Positions 29,250 through 40,087 are shown, numbered from the stretch's first letter. The stretch is DNA of 57,485 nucleotides from Sulfurovum sp. (GCA_026989435.1 JALSJI010000065.1:1-57485), one strand, 5' to 3'. The notes: generated from the letters alone by a model not told the origin. Translations and numbers: made by a program.

Positions 29250-29362
29250 TCGCATCTCTTAGATTCTCACCTTATAAAGTAGCAACCATTACTTTAAGTT
29301 AGAGGAGTCACGTAAGAGCTTTGCTCTTGTTCAAGGAGAATATTAAATAAAAAGGAACATAG

Positions 29363-29899
29363 ATGTTAGAAGGTATTGTTAGAGAGAGTATCGGAAAGAC
29401 GACTGCAAAGAAGCTTAGAAGAGATGGTTATCTAACTGCAAACCTTTATGCCAAGGGTGTAGAGAATATTCAAGCAGCATTTAAACGCGGTGAGTTTGTA
29501 AGAACAGTTAGAAACAAAGAGAGTCTTGCTTTTGCTGTAAAGGTGGGGGACAATGAGTTGAACGTAGTGATTCAGGAGTATCAGCTGCACCCTGTACACG
29601 GCGAAGTAGTGCATGTGGATTTGAGAATAGCAGTGCCTGCTCAGGTGACAGATTACTTAGTCCCCGTAGTGACACACGGAACACCCGTTGGACTTAAAAA
29701 TAAAGGCGTACTTGTCATGTCTAAAAGAAGACTTAAAGTAAGGGGAGCGATTGAGGATATACCGGCTAGATTTGATCTTGATGTTACACCGTTAAACAGA
29801 GACGATTCTATATTGGTAAGGGATATTGAAGTGCCTCAAAACTGTAGATTAATGGATAGACCACATGTAGCAGTCTGCGGTGTTATTAAAGCGAAATAG
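29363..29899 (+). CDS. rplY: 50S ribosomal protein L25/Ctc
   Basis: IGKTTAKKLRRDGYLTANLYAKG; VIQEYQLHPVHGEVVHVDL. Confidence 0.92.
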   Translation: MLEGIVRESIGKTTAKKLRRDGYLTANLYAKGVENIQAAFKRGEFVRTVRNKESLAFAVKVGDNELNVVIQEYQLHPVHGEVVHVDLRIAVPAQVTDYLVPVVTHGTPVGLKNKGVLVMSKRRLKVRGAIEDIPARFDLDVTPLNRDDSILVRDIEVPQNCRLMDRPHVAVCGVIKAK

Positions 29900-29921
29900 T
29901 ATACAATGAAAGTATAATAAG

Positions 29922-30491
29922 ATGACACTCTTCGTAGGTCTAGGAAATCCGGGATCTCAATACGAAGATACACGCCATAACATAGGCTTTAAGATTATTG
30001 ATAGACTGATTGATAATTTTGAAGCTAGAGATATCTCAAAAACCTCTTTTAACGGACAACTCTATCGTACGTCCGACACATTTTTTTTAAAACCTACTAC
30101 GTTTATGAATCTTTCAGGTAAATCAGTTTTGGCAGTAAAACGGTTTTTTAAAATCGAGCTTGACGATATTATCGTAATACATGATGATATAGATCTCCCT
30201 TTTGGAGCATTGCGTTTTAAGAGGGGTGGAGGTCACGGAGGTCATAACGGTCTTAAATCGATAGATGCATCTATAGGCAAAGAGTATATTCGTGTTAGAG
30301 TCGGCGTGGATAAGCCGGAGAAAAAGATTCGGGTAGCCGAGTATGTATTGCATAGATTTTCTAAAGAAGAAGTAGAGGATTTAGATAGGCTTATAAAACA
30401 TGTAGCAGATGCATGTAAGGCACTTATGGATGAGACGTTAAGCTGTGTCAAATCAAAGTATAGTCTAAGATCTATTGAAGGTTTACAGTGA
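29922..30491 (+). CDS. pth: peptidyl-tRNA hydrolase
   Basis: LFVGLGNPGSQYEDTRHNIGF; FLKPTTFMNLSGKSV; IHDDIDLPFG; GGHGGHNGLKSI. Confidence 0.96.
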   Translation: MTLFVGLGNPGSQYEDTRHNIGFKIIDRLIDNFEARDISKTSFNGQLYRTSDTFFLKPTTFMNLSGKSVLAVKRFFKIELDDIIVIHDDIDLPFGALRFKRGGGHGGHNGLKSIDASIGKEYIRVRVGVDKPEKKIRVAEYVLHRFSKEEVEDLDRLIKHVADACKALMDETLSCVKSKYSLRSIEGLQ

Positions 30492-31573
30492 TAGCCGCAT
30501 GGATACCGCCGCTTTATTTTTTGTACCTTGTGAAACACTATATCAAAAATCTCTTTTTTATTCTTTTTGGACTCTCCTTTGCTTTTGCAGCTATAGATTA
30601 TTTTCAGCATTTGGGAAAGCTTGATATAGCGGGAAATTATAAAATACTCTATATCTTTTACAAGTGGCTAGAGGCCTTGGGTCTGCTCTATCCCTTGGCT
30701 ATTGTATTTGCTCTGGTGATGACCAAAATTTCATTGATTAAAAGTCATACGATGGGCGCTTTGCATGCTTTCGGATATAGTAAAAAAAGATTGCTTACTC
30801 CTTTTATACTTGTTGCTTTTGTCACCTATGCACTATTTCTATTTTTGCATACTACTGAGTTCTCATATGCGAAAAATAAAGCATCTTCTTTACTTAAAAA
30901 CGAATTGCATACCTATGATGTCAATAATCTTTTTTTTAAATACAATAATACCTTTGTTTATATTTATGCACTGGATCCTATAGAAAAGAAAATGCAGGAT
31001 ATAACACTTTTTAGAGTAGAGGGGGATCAGGTACGTGCGACAATACATGCATCTTGGGCATACTTTAACGGCAAAGAGTGGGACGCAAAAGACGTGATTA
31101 TAAAAACCCATAACTACAAAGAGGGTAGTTTACATAAGTATACGCTTACATATAAAAAAAGTATGAAAACTCTAAAAGGGTATAAGCCTAAGATTATAGA
31201 GTCTTTCTATGAAGGAAAAGCATTAAACATGATAGATGCTTATCATACATGGCAACTTTTGAAAAAACAGCATGTCAATTCAGAAAAAATAAGGGCCTCA
31301 TTGTATCAAAAAGTCGTGATGCCTCTTTTTTCATTGGCACTGCTACTTATCCTGTTTTTTAAGTTGCCGTTTGATGCGAGGATGACAAGTATGGGATTGG
31401 TCATAGCACTCTCTTTGGGTACAATCTTTGTGCTTTGGGGTATACTGTTTGGGTTAGGACAGATAGGTGCAAACGGCGTGATTTCTCCGGAACTTGCCAG
31501 TATTGTTCCGATCGTTATTTTGTGGGTGTATGCAATCTATGTATATCTCAGGGATGAAAAGAGTATAGTGTGA
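30488..31573 (+). CDS. LptF/LptG family permease
   Basis: YLVKHYIKNLFFILFGLSFAFAAIDYFQH and YjgP/YjgQ TM layout. Confidence 0.85.
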   Translation: MIAAWIPPLYFLYLVKHYIKNLFFILFGLSFAFAAIDYFQHLGKLDIAGNYKILYIFYKWLEALGLLYPLAIVFALVMTKISLIKSHTMGALHAFGYSKKRLLTPFILVAFVTYALFLFLHTTEFSYAKNKASSLLKNELHTYDVNNLFFKYNNTFVYIYALDPIEKKMQDITLFRVEGDQVRATIHASWAYFNGKEWDAKDVIIKTHNYKEGSLHKYTLTYKKSMKTLKGYKPKIIESFYEGKALNMIDAYHTWQLLKKQHVNSEKIRASLYQKVVMPLFSLALLLILFFKLPFDARMTSMGLVIALSLGTIFVLWGILFGLGQIGANGVISPELASIVPIVILWVYAIYVYLRDEKSIV

Positions 31574-31592
31574 CGTAAAATCTTATAGACAA

Positions 31593-31994
31593 TTACATCG
31601 TATCTCCTAGATGCATCGCTGTCTCTGCATCCCATCTTGCGACATGGAGTACCATCCAGTGTTTAAACTCTCCTTCTAAAAAGTCTTGAATCTCCCGAGG
31701 GTTTTTGTTTCTCTCCCAAGACTCTCCTAGCACTTTGATCTTTTTTCGCATAGTATCATGCTCGGCTTTATGTATCTCTGCAGCATAAAATCCGCTCTCT
31801 TGCATCATTGCCTCTTCCGTAGAGAAGTGATCTTCTACATCATATACCAAGAGTTCATAAAGTTCCGTGATTTTGTCACTCTCTTTTTCCGAGAGAGCAT
31901 CATGAAGTCGGTTTACTATCTCTATCTCTTCTTCATGCAGCATATTCATGATAGCATTTGAAACCAGCTGTATATCTTTTTTGTCAAATAGCAT
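31593..31994 (-). CDS. bacteriohemerythrin-like protein
   Basis: HFSTEE, HKAEHD, HWMVLHVARWD diiron-ligand motifs. Confidence 0.85.
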   Translation of the reverse strand: MLFDKKDIQLVSNAIMNMLHEEEIEIVNRLHDALSEKESDKITELYELLVYDVEDHFSTEEAMMQESGFYAAEIHKAEHDTMRKKIKVLGESWERNKNPREIQDFLEGEFKHWMVLHVARWDAETAMHLGDTM

Positions 31995-32148
31995 AACTCT
32001 ACCTTTTTTATATGGATTTCGTCTATTTTATCTTAAAGATAGAAATTCTTTCTTGATCATACGCAAGAGAGTGAAGCTTTCCTCTTACTATCTCGCTCTT
32101 AGTGATTTTTCGATAAAATCACATCAAATCATAGAGAGGATGATACAT

Positions 32149-33360
32149 ATGAGGATCGATGCACATGAGCTGACTAAGAAGTATGGTACACCGTTATATG
32201 TGTATGATTTTGATTATATAACAGATAGGTATACCACGCTTAAAACAGCTTTTGCAGGTAAAAAGTCACTCATTAATTATGCGGTAAAAGCAAACTCCAA
32301 CCTCTCTGTGATTGCACACTTAGCAAAGCTTGGAGCAGGAGCCGACTGTGTAAGTATCGGTGAAGTAAACCGCGCACTTACGGCGGGTGTAGATAAGTAC
32401 AAGATTATCTTCTCGGGCGTCGGCAAGCGTGATGACGAGATACGAGAGGCACTGCAAAAAGATATTTTAATGCTCAACCTTGAGAGTGAGGCCGAGATGA
32501 AACGGGTAGAGCTTGTAGCCAAAGAGCTTGGCAAAGAAGCACGTATCTCTATACGCGTCAATCCCAATATCGACCCACAGACCCACCCTTATATCTCTAC
32601 GGGACTACATGAAAACAAATTCGGCGTAGAGATAGATATGGCAAAGCGTATGTATATTTATGCCAATAGGTCCGAATTTTTAAATCCAGTAGGTATACAC
32701 TTTCATATCGGTTCACAGTTGACACAACTTTCTCCTATTGAAGAATCGGCACGCATTGTAGCAGATTTGGTACGTTCACTAAAGGCGATTACGATAGATA
32801 TTAAATTTTTTGATGTAGGTGGAGGTATCGGTGTGGTCTATGATGATGAAGTGACGATTGCTGCATCTGAGTATACCAAAGTCATCGTTCAAGCCACCAA
32901 AGGTCTTGATGTGACCCTGCTTTGTGAACCGGGCCGTTATATGGTAGCCAATGCCGGCGCATTTTTTACGAAGGTGCTTTATGAAAAAAATAACGATGCA
33001 AAACGTTTTGTGATTGTTGACGGGGGTATGAATGATCTTATTCGTCCCAGTCTGTACGGTGCTTACCATAAGATAGAGGCGGTAGGCGTGGAGGGTGAAA
33101 AAACGCCGGCAGATGTGGTAGGACCCGTATGTGAAAGTGGTGATTTTTTTGGTAAAGAGGTACCATTGCCGCCACTAGAACATAACGATTTAATTGTCGT
33201 TCATTCAGCAGGTGCTTACGGTTTTACCATGGCAAGCAATTATAATACCCGCCCAAAGCCGGCAGAAGTGGCGATAGAGGACGGAAAAGAGAGGCTTATA
33301 CGTGCTAGAGAGAGCTATGAGGATCAGGTGCGTTTGGAACGTATGTATTTGAAGCAATAA
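32149..33360 (+). CDS. lysA: diaminopimelate decarboxylase (start trimmed to ATG 32149)
   Basis: YGTPLYVYDFDYI; YAVKANSNLSVI; GIHFHIGSQLT; CEPGRYMVANAG; CESGDFF; SAGAYGFTMASNYN. Confidence 0.96.
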   Translation: MRIDAHELTKKYGTPLYVYDFDYITDRYTTLKTAFAGKKSLINYAVKANSNLSVIAHLAKLGAGADCVSIGEVNRALTAGVDKYKIIFSGVGKRDDEIREALQKDILMLNLESEAEMKRVELVAKELGKEARISIRVNPNIDPQTHPYISTGLHENKFGVEIDMAKRMYIYANRSEFLNPVGIHFHIGSQLTQLSPIEESARIVADLVRSLKAITIDIKFFDVGGGIGVVYDDEVTIAASEYTKVIVQATKGLDVTLLCEPGRYMVANAGAFFTKVLYEKNNDAKRFVIVDGGMNDLIRPSLYGAYHKIEAVGVEGEKTPADVVGPVCESGDFFGKEVPLPPLEHNDLIVVHSAGAYGFTMASNYNTRPKPAEVAIEDGKERLIRARESYEDQVRLERMYLKQ

Positions 33361-33368
33361 GGCTTAAG

Positions 33369-34436
33369 ATGAGATTGGATGATTTACGAGACAAAATAGA
33401 CCACATAGACAGCACACTGCTTAAGTTGTATAACCGGCGGATGGATCTGGTGCATCAAGTTGGAAAGCTAAAACAGACGACAGGAGCACCGATCTATAGA
33501 CCCGAACGTGAGAAAGATATCTTAAACCGTCTTAAAAAAGAGAATCAAAAGATGGGCGGAAAACTCACCGATGCCGCTATCGATGCACTTTTTTTAGAGA
33601 TGTTTGCCGTATCTAGAAATCTTGAATTACCGGAAGGTGTAGCATATTTAGGTCCGGAAGCAAGTTTTACACATCAAGCTGCCGAGAACAAATTTGGATC
33701 TATGTCGGAGTATCTTCCTATCTCATCGATAGAGGGAGTTTTCAGAGCAGTACAAAAAGGTACGGCAAAGTTCGGCGTGGTTCCTATAGAGAACTCTTCT
33801 AACGGTATTGTAAGTGATACGATTAATTGTCTGGATACATACAATTTGAAAATTATTGCAGAAGAGATGATTGATGTACATTTTGCATTTGCAACGCTGG
33901 GTGAATCCTATCACAAGATTACAAAAATCTATTCAAAAGATATTGCATTTGGTCAATGTCGTAAGTTTCTGCAAGATTTAGGCCTGGAGAGTGTAGAGTT
34001 GGTACCCGTAGAGTCTACGGCAAAGGCGGCAAGACTTGCTTCAGAAGATGAGAATAGCGCAGCACTCTGCCCCTCGATTGCAGCAAAACTGTATCATATA
34101 CCCATACGTTTTGAGAATGTAGAAGACAATGCCAATAACAGAACACGGTTTTTTGTTATCTCGGATTTTGAAAATGCTATTTCGGGAAACGATAAAACAT
34201 CGATGCTCGTAAGACTTACCAATACACCCGGTGCATTGGTGAACTTTTTGAACCATTTTGAGGAGGCAAAAGTCAACCTTACTAAAATCAAGTCTCATAT
34301 TGTTGGCGGTGAGTCTATCTTTTTTATAGAGTGTCACGGGCACAAGGAGAGTGATCTTCTTAAAACAATCTTGCAAAAGTATCAAAATGAGATTAAAGTA
34401 CTAGGCTCCTATGTAAAGGAGACAGACGATGTATAA
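33369..34436 (+). CDS. pheA: chorismate mutase / prephenate dehydratase
   Basis: Chorismate mutase N-term LRDKIDHIDSTLLKLYNRRMDLVHQVGKLK; YLGPEASFTHQAA; VVPIENSSNGIV; TRFFVI; ACT domain. Confidence 0.95.
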   Translation: MRLDDLRDKIDHIDSTLLKLYNRRMDLVHQVGKLKQTTGAPIYRPEREKDILNRLKKENQKMGGKLTDAAIDALFLEMFAVSRNLELPEGVAYLGPEASFTHQAAENKFGSMSEYLPISSIEGVFRAVQKGTAKFGVVPIENSSNGIVSDTINCLDTYNLKIIAEEMIDVHFAFATLGESYHKITKIYSKDIAFGQCRKFLQDLGLESVELVPVESTAKAARLASEDENSAALCPSIAAKLYHIPIRFENVEDNANNRTRFFVISDFENAISGNDKTSMLVRLTNTPGALVNFLNHFEEAKVNLTKIKSHIVGGESIFFIECHGHKESDLLKTILQKYQNEIKVLGSYVKETDDV

Positions 34437-34463
34437 GAGAATGAGAGAGTAGAAAGCAGAGAA

Positions 34464-35561
34464 ATGATACGATTTAACAAGGCATTAAGAGATATAAAAA
34501 TCTATGAGGCGGGAAAACCTATAGAGTTGGTTGTTAGAGAATTTGGGATCGCTGCAGAAGATGTGGTAAAATTGGCATCAAACGAAAACCCTTTAGGCAC
34601 AAGCCCCGTTGTGCAACAGGCCATTATAGATAATGCGAATAAAGCACATCTGTATCCCGACGATTCGATGTTTGAATTGAAAACTGTTTTGGCTAAGAAG
34701 TATCAAGTGCATGAAGAGAATATTATTATAGGGGCAGGTTCCGATCAGGTACTTGAGTTTATCTCGCGTGCCGTATTGGATGAAAGTGCTTCTGTCTTGA
34801 TGTCGGCAGTGACTTTTGCCATGTATGAGATTTATGCCAAGCAAATGGGTGCGAAGGTACTTAGAACGATGTCGTATGAGCATAAATATGATGAGTTTAT
34901 AGAAGCCTATGAGATGCGCAAACCTAAGATTGTCTACCTCTGTACGCCCAATAATCCAACCGGTGATGCAACATCTAAAGAGGAGGTTTTAAAAATCATC
35001 CGTGAAATCAAAGAGGAGACGCTAGTCGTCGTCGATGGTGCGTATATGGAGTATGCTGCAGCAAAAGATAGAGCATATGCCGTCACACCCGGTGATTTGA
35101 TAGGCTTTGGCAATGTCATTTATCTGGGTACCTTTTCTAAAGCCTACGGCATGGGAGGTATGAGAGTAGGCTATGGTATTGGACAAAAAAACCTAATTGG
35201 AGAACTTTATAAAATGCGTCCTCCGTTTAATATCTCTACGCTCTCTTTAGCAGCAGCAATTGCCGCTTGCGAAGATAAGACGTTTATTGATACTACCATA
35301 GCTGTGCATTCAGAACAGATCAAGCGTTATGAAGATTTTGCAAAAGCACGGGGATTGGAGTATATAGAGAGTTATACAAACTTTATTACATATGTGCTGC
35401 CTCAACATATAGATGCCACTATGGTCTCTGATAGACTGTTGCAAAAGGGAGTGATTATCCGTAATCTAACTTCTTATGGGATGAATGCCATACGTATTAC
35501 AATAGGGACACAGGAGCAGAATGATAGATTTTTTCAACACTTTTTAGAGGTGCTCTCTTGA
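34464..35561 (+). CDS. hisC: histidinol-phosphate aminotransferase
   Basis: LASNENPLGTSP; LCTPNNPTGDA; TFSKAYGMGGMRVGYGIG. Confidence 0.94.
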   Translation: MIRFNKALRDIKIYEAGKPIELVVREFGIAAEDVVKLASNENPLGTSPVVQQAIIDNANKAHLYPDDSMFELKTVLAKKYQVHEENIIIGAGSDQVLEFISRAVLDESASVLMSAVTFAMYEIYAKQMGAKVLRTMSYEHKYDEFIEAYEMRKPKIVYLCTPNNPTGDATSKEEVLKIIREIKEETLVVVDGAYMEYAAAKDRAYAVTPGDLIGFGNVIYLGTFSKAYGMGGMRVGYGIGQKNLIGELYKMRPPFNISTLSLAAAIAACEDKTFIDTTIAVHSEQIKRYEDFAKARGLEYIESYTNFITYVLPQHIDATMVSDRLLQKGVIIRNLTSYGMNAIRITIGTQEQNDRFFQHFLEVLS

Positions 35562-35794
35562 AAAAGATAGAGGTAGTAAAAGCATCTCAAGTGGAGTTAA
35601 AAGCGTTTTGTTTGGAAGATTTCATCCAATCTAAAGAGATGCCTGCTACTATAAAAAGAAAGAATATCGAAAAAGTAAGCAAAAAAATGTTAAAAGAGTT
35701 GGCAGATTCACTAGAACTCTCTTATGATGATGCAGATATCTCTTTTGCCAAAAAATTATTCAATGCATATTTAAAACAGATGAGTGAGAGATGA
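35558..35794 (+). CDS. hypothetical 78-aa protein
   Basis: Start overlaps the hisC stop and stop overlaps the dxs start (4 nt each), suggesting translational coupling. Confidence 0.6.
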   Translation: MKKIEVVKASQVELKAFCLEDFIQSKEMPATIKRKNIEKVSKKMLKELADSLELSYDDADISFAKKLFNAYLKQMSER

Positions 35795-37593
35795 TTGAGA
35801 TAAAAGATTACTCCATAGAAGAGCTTGAGAACCTAGCCAAAGATATTAGAAAAAAAATTTTAGAAACAGTAAGTAAAAACGGTGGACATCTCTCTTCTAC
35901 AATGGGTGCAACCGATATTATTATTGCAATGCATAGGGTATTTGATATCGAAAAAGACCCTTTTATTTTTGATGTAAGTCATCAGTCTTATGCCCATAAA
36001 CTGATTACCGGGAGGTGGGATGCCTTTGAGAGTCTGCGTAGATTCGGAGGGATTTGCGGCTATACCAAACCTACAGAATCAAAATATGACTACTATGTTG
36101 CAGGACACTCCTCTACCTCCGTCTCTTTGGCAGTTGGCGCTGCCAAGGCTATAGCGCTTAGGAAAGAAGAGAGGATTCCCGTCGTATTGATCGGTGACGG
36201 TTCTATGTCGGCAGGTATGGTATATGAAGCGCTCAATGAATTAGGGGATAGAAAATATCCAGTAGTCATCATATTGAATGACAATGAGATGAGTATTGCA
36301 AAACCCATTGGGGCGATCTCGAAGCTTTTGTCCCAAACAATGGCAGGTTCTTTCTATCAACGCTTTAAAGCAAAGGTGGAAAAAGTATTGGAACATCTGC
36401 CGGAATCTGCATCCTATATGGCAAAAAGACTTGAAGAGTCTTTTAAACTCATTACTCCGGGGATACTTTTTGAAGAGATGGGGATAGAGTATATAGGACC
36501 GGTAAACGGTCATGATATTGAAATGTTGATTGAGACGATGGAGGTGGCCAAGGCTTTAGGCAAACCGGTGATTATTCATGCGCAAACCACCAAAGGCAAA
36601 GGATATAAAATCGCAGAGGGTACCAAGGAGCATTGGCATGGTGTCTCGGCCTTTGATCTTCAAACCGGTAAATCAGCTAAAAAATCGGGTGCCAAAGCCG
36701 CCACGGCTATTTTTTCCGAAACACTGCTCTCTTTGGCAGAGGAAGATCAAAAGGTCGTAGGGGTGACTGCAGCCATGCCTACGGGTACAGGGCTCTCGGC
36801 AGTCATAGAAAAATACCCCGATCGTTTTTGGGACGTAGCTATAGCCGAACAGCATGCAGTCACCTCTATGGGAGCTTTGGCAAAAGAGGGCTTTAAACCT
36901 TTTTGTGCGATATATTCTACATTCTTGCAGCGCGGGTATGATCAGGTGATTCATGATATCGCACTGATGGATGTAGGCGTGGTTTTTGCTATGGACAGGG
37001 CAGGTATAGTTGGAGAGGACGGAGAGACACATCAAGGTGCATTTGATATTGCCTATCTTAGAGCTATACCCAATATGACCATATTCGCACCATATAACGA
37101 AACGACTATGAAGCTCTGTATGGCTTTTGCCAAAGAGTATCCCCGCCCTTGTGCTTTTAGGTATCCAAGAGGTGCTTTTTTGGCAAAAGATGCAGAGAGT
37201 ATACCCTATGAGCTAGGGAAGTCGGTACTTCTTCAAGAGGGTGAAGAGATACTCTTTATCGGGTACGGTAACGGTGTAGGGCGTGCTCTATTGACAGCAG
37301 AGCTTGTTGAAGCCAAAGTGGCTATTTTGGATTTGCGTTTTGTCAAACCTCTGGATGAAGAGATGCTCGTACATCTTGCCAGGAGCTATAAGAGATGGTA
37401 TCTGTTTTCAGACTCTGCTAAGCGTGGTGGCGTTGCTTCTGCCATCCTTGAATGTTTGAGTGAGAATCGAGTAGAAAATATTATGTTGACCTCTTTTGAA
37501 TATGATGATGTCTTTATCACACACGGTAATACAAAGTCGGTAGAGGAGAGCTTGGGACTCCTGCCTGAACAGTTGGCAAAAAAGATTGTATAG
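35791..37593 (+). CDS. dxs: 1-deoxy-D-xylulose-5-phosphate synthase
   Basis: [66 protein letters not shown]. Confidence 0.94.
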   Translation: MIEIKDYSIEELENLAKDIRKKILETVSKNGGHLSSTMGATDIIIAMHRVFDIEKDPFIFDVSHQSYAHKLITGRWDAFESLRRFGGICGYTKPTESKYDYYVAGHSSTSVSLAVGAAKAIALRKEERIPVVLIGDGSMSAGMVYEALNELGDRKYPVVIILNDNEMSIAKPIGAISKLLSQTMAGSFYQRFKAKVEKVLEHLPESASYMAKRLEESFKLITPGILFEEMGIEYIGPVNGHDIEMLIETMEVAKALGKPVIIHAQTTKGKGYKIAEGTKEHWHGVSAFDLQTGKSAKKSGAKAATAIFSETLLSLAEEDQKVVGVTAAMPTGTGLSAVIEKYPDRFWDVAIAEQHAVTSMGALAKEGFKPFCAIYSTFLQRGYDQVIHDIALMDVGVVFAMDRAGIVGEDGETHQGAFDIAYLRAIPNMTIFAPYNETTMKLCMAFAKEYPRPCAFRYPRGAFLAKDAESIPYELGKSVLLQEGEEILFIGYGNGVGRALLTAELVEAKVAILDLRFVKPLDEEMLVHLARSYKRWYLFSDSAKRGGVASAILECLSENRVENIMLTSFEYDDVFITHGNTKSVEESLGLLPEQLAKKIV

Positions 37594-37748
37594 GTCGGGG
37601 AATGTTCATAGCAACAATGAACATTGACGCAATCAAAGTGAAGTATAGCCTAGTCGGCATTGCTACAAGATTGAATTTAAATAAGTGCCTTTTAAGATAT
37701 TTTTTTAAGTTCAGTGACAGCGAACAAATTTGTCAAAGGAAGAACAGT

Positions 37749-38912
37749 ATGTCAAAAGAGTATATTTTTACAAGCGAATCAGTGACAGAGGGCCATCCCG
37801 ACAAGATAGCCGATCAGATTTCAGATGCAATACTTGATTATATTATTCAGCGTGACCCACAGGCAAGAGTGGCTTGTGAAACATTGGTAAGTAACGGGTT
37901 TTGTGTAATTACGGGCGAGCTTAAAACAACAGCATATGCACCTATGCAGGAGATTGCAAGAGAGGTGATAAAAGAGATAGGGTATACAGATGCCTTGTTT
38001 GGTTTTGACTATCGTTCAGCCGGTGTACTCAATGGGATAGGAGAACAAAGCCCAGATATTAACCAAGGTGTAGATAAATTTTGTGGTGAGATTGGGGCAG
38101 GGGATCAAGGGCTAATGTTCGGATATGCATGTAAAGAGACACCAGAGTTGATGCCTTTACCTATTTCTCTTGCACACAAAATCACAGCGAAGTTGGCTGA
38201 AGTACGTAAAAATGGTACTGTCCCATTTTTACGTCCAGATGGTAAAGCACAGGTCTCCGTAAGGTATGTAGACGGTAAGCCTGTAGCGATTGATACGATT
38301 GTGGTCTCTACCCAACATCATGATAATGTAAATCTACAGCAGGTACAACAAGCCGTACTTAAAGAGGTAATAGAGGCAGTAGTACCCAAAGAGCTTATAG
38401 ATGAGAATATTGTTTACCATATCAACCCAACAGGGCGTTTTGTCATTGGTGGTCCTCAGGGAGATGCAGGGCTTACGGGTAGAAAAATCATTGTAGATAC
38501 CTATGGCGGGGCCTGTCCTCACGGGGGAGGGGCATTTTCCGGTAAAGATCCTACAAAAGTCGATCGTTCAGCAGCGTATGCGGCACGGTATGTAGCAAAA
38601 AACCTTGTGGCTGCGGGTGTGTGTGAAAAAGTAACATTACAAATAGCATATGCCATAGGTATCGCCAAACCGGTCTCTATCTACGTCAATACGCACGGTA
38701 CGGCCCATGTAGAGGAAAAGCGTATCTCCCAATGTATCTCCGAGCTGTTTGACCTTACGCCTAAAGGTATTATGCAGGAACTAGATCTGCTCAGACCAAT
38801 TTATAGAAAGACGGCTGCATACGGGCACTTTGGCAGGGAAGATGAGGGCTTTACATGGGAGAAAACGGCAAGGGCGGATGAGATAAAAGCCTATTTCAAG
38901 ATATCGCGATAG
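37749..38912 (+). CDS. metK: S-adenosylmethionine synthetase (start trimmed to ATG 37749)
   Basis: [78 protein letters not shown]. Confidence 0.97.
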   Translation: MSKEYIFTSESVTEGHPDKIADQISDAILDYIIQRDPQARVACETLVSNGFCVITGELKTTAYAPMQEIAREVIKEIGYTDALFGFDYRSAGVLNGIGEQSPDINQGVDKFCGEIGAGDQGLMFGYACKETPELMPLPISLAHKITAKLAEVRKNGTVPFLRPDGKAQVSVRYVDGKPVAIDTIVVSTQHHDNVNLQQVQQAVLKEVIEAVVPKELIDENIVYHINPTGRFVIGGPQGDAGLTGRKIIVDTYGGACPHGGGAFSGKDPTKVDRSAAYAARYVAKNLVAAGVCEKVTLQIAYAIGIAKPVSIYVNTHGTAHVEEKRISQCISELFDLTPKGIMQELDLLRPIYRKTAAYGHFGREDEGFTWEKTARADEIKAYFKISR

Positions 38913-38987
38913 TAAAAAAATGGTAACGTATAGTAAAAAATTTATACAATTCGTTTTTGGATTAAAGATTTTTTTAACTTTTTTGGC

Positions 38988-38993
38988 TATAGT
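38988..38993 (+). promoter_or_regulatory. putative -10 box upstream of ferredoxin gene
   Basis: TTTTTTGGCTATAGTTTG about 28 nt before ATG 39022. Confidence 0.4.
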
Positions 38994-39021
38994 TTGACTA
39001 TACCAAAATAAAGGAATAAAA

Positions 39022-39384
39022 ATGGCAGTAGTTATAGGTGATACTTGTATTAATTGTGCAGCTTGTATTGACGAATGTCCAGTAGAAGCAATCGTAGATG
39101 AGGATGATAATCCAACAGGTGAGGAGTACTACTACGTATATCCTGACAAATGTGTAGAGTGCGTTGATCACTTTGACTCTCCTGCATGTGCAGAAGCCTG
39201 TCCAACCGAAGGTTGTATTACTTGGGATATGCCTTTTGCAGGTGACGATAAAGAGTGGTTTAAAGAGCCAAACTATTTAGATGGAGAAGAGTATGGCGTA
39301 GAAAACTTTGATGTAGATATGCCATACAGAGACGATATTTCTATGGAAGATAGAAAAGCACATAAACCTGTGGTAGAGGACTAA
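39022..39384 (+). CDS. 4Fe-4S ferredoxin
   Basis: CINCAACIDECP and CVECVDHFDSPACAEACP. Confidence 0.9.
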   Translation: MAVVIGDTCINCAACIDECPVEAIVDEDDNPTGEEYYYVYPDKCVECVDHFDSPACAEACPTEGCITWDMPFAGDDKEWFKEPNYLDGEEYGVENFDVDMPYRDDISMEDRKAHKPVVED

Positions 39385-39400
39385 TCTATTACATGTAAAC

Positions 39401-39434
39401 TAGGAACTAAAACGGTTTTCCGTTTTAGTTCCTA
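39401..39434 (+). terminator. hairpin downstream of ferredoxin gene, likely terminator
   Basis: TAGGAACTAAAACGG-TTTT-CCGTTTTAGTTCCTA: perfect 15-bp stem, with a T-run about 10 nt downstream. Confidence 0.7.
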
Positions 39435-39532
39435 AAATCCTTACTTTTTTAAATAAAACAACCACAAATTTCTATATGTATCTTTAAGCTTTTAGATGAA
39501 AGCGACTCAACCAATGTTAATCAATTCTTAGA

Positions 39533-39538
39533 TATAAT
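39533..39538 (+). promoter_or_regulatory. putative -10 box upstream of ndk
   Basis: TTAGATATAATTCC upstream of ATG 39599. Confidence 0.45.
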
Positions 39539-39598
39539 TCCGCCCGAATACTCTCCATGCAATAGATTTGGAAGTAAATTATCGCTTAGGAATAAATC

Positions 39599-40012
39599 AT
39601 GGAACAAACTTTATCGATCATTAAACCCGATGCAGTAGCTAAAAACGTAGTAGGTCAGATTTTGGCTAGGTTTGAAGAAGCCGGACTTAGAATTGCTGCA
39701 ACAAAAAAGATACAACTCTCTAAAGCCGATGCTCAAGCATTTTATGCAATTCACGCTGAACGTCCTTTTTTTAACGACCTTGTAGAGTTTATGATCTCAG
39801 GTCCTGTAGTCGTGACTGTATTAGAGGGTGAAAATGCGATGCAGAAAAACAGAGATTTAATGGGAGCTACCGATCCTGCAGAGGCTGAAGCCGGTACAAT
39901 CAGAGCAGATTTTGCACAGAGTATAGATGCTAATGCAGTGCATGGTTCTGACTCTATTGAGAATGCTATAAATGAAATCAATTTTTTCTTTGCACAAAGA
40001 GAGATTCATTAG
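39599..40012 (+). CDS. ndk: nucleoside-diphosphate kinase
   Basis: [56 protein letters not shown]. Confidence 0.97.
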   Translation: MEQTLSIIKPDAVAKNVVGQILARFEEAGLRIAATKKIQLSKADAQAFYAIHAERPFFNDLVEFMISGPVVVTVLEGENAMQKNRDLMGATDPAEAEAGTIRADFAQSIDANAVHGSDSIENAINEINFFFAQREIH

Positions 40013-40043
40013 ATAGGACGTAAGTGGGCAAAGCCCATTTTTA

Positions 40044-40087
40044 CTACGCTGACGTTATGTCCGCTTCAGCAGCGGGCTCATGCGACT
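40044..40087 (+). repeat. intergenic structured repeat, copy A
   Basis: CTACGCT...GCTTCAGCA...CATGCGACT; matches 13354-13398 on the opposite strand; flanked by GGGC-AAA-GCCC and the palindrome TGCGACTAGTCGCA. Confidence 0.55.

Noticed and set aside
31948-32148. N-terminal extension of LysA
   Set aside because: Antisense to the hemerythrin gene 5' end and not similar to LysA; ATG 32149 is preferred.
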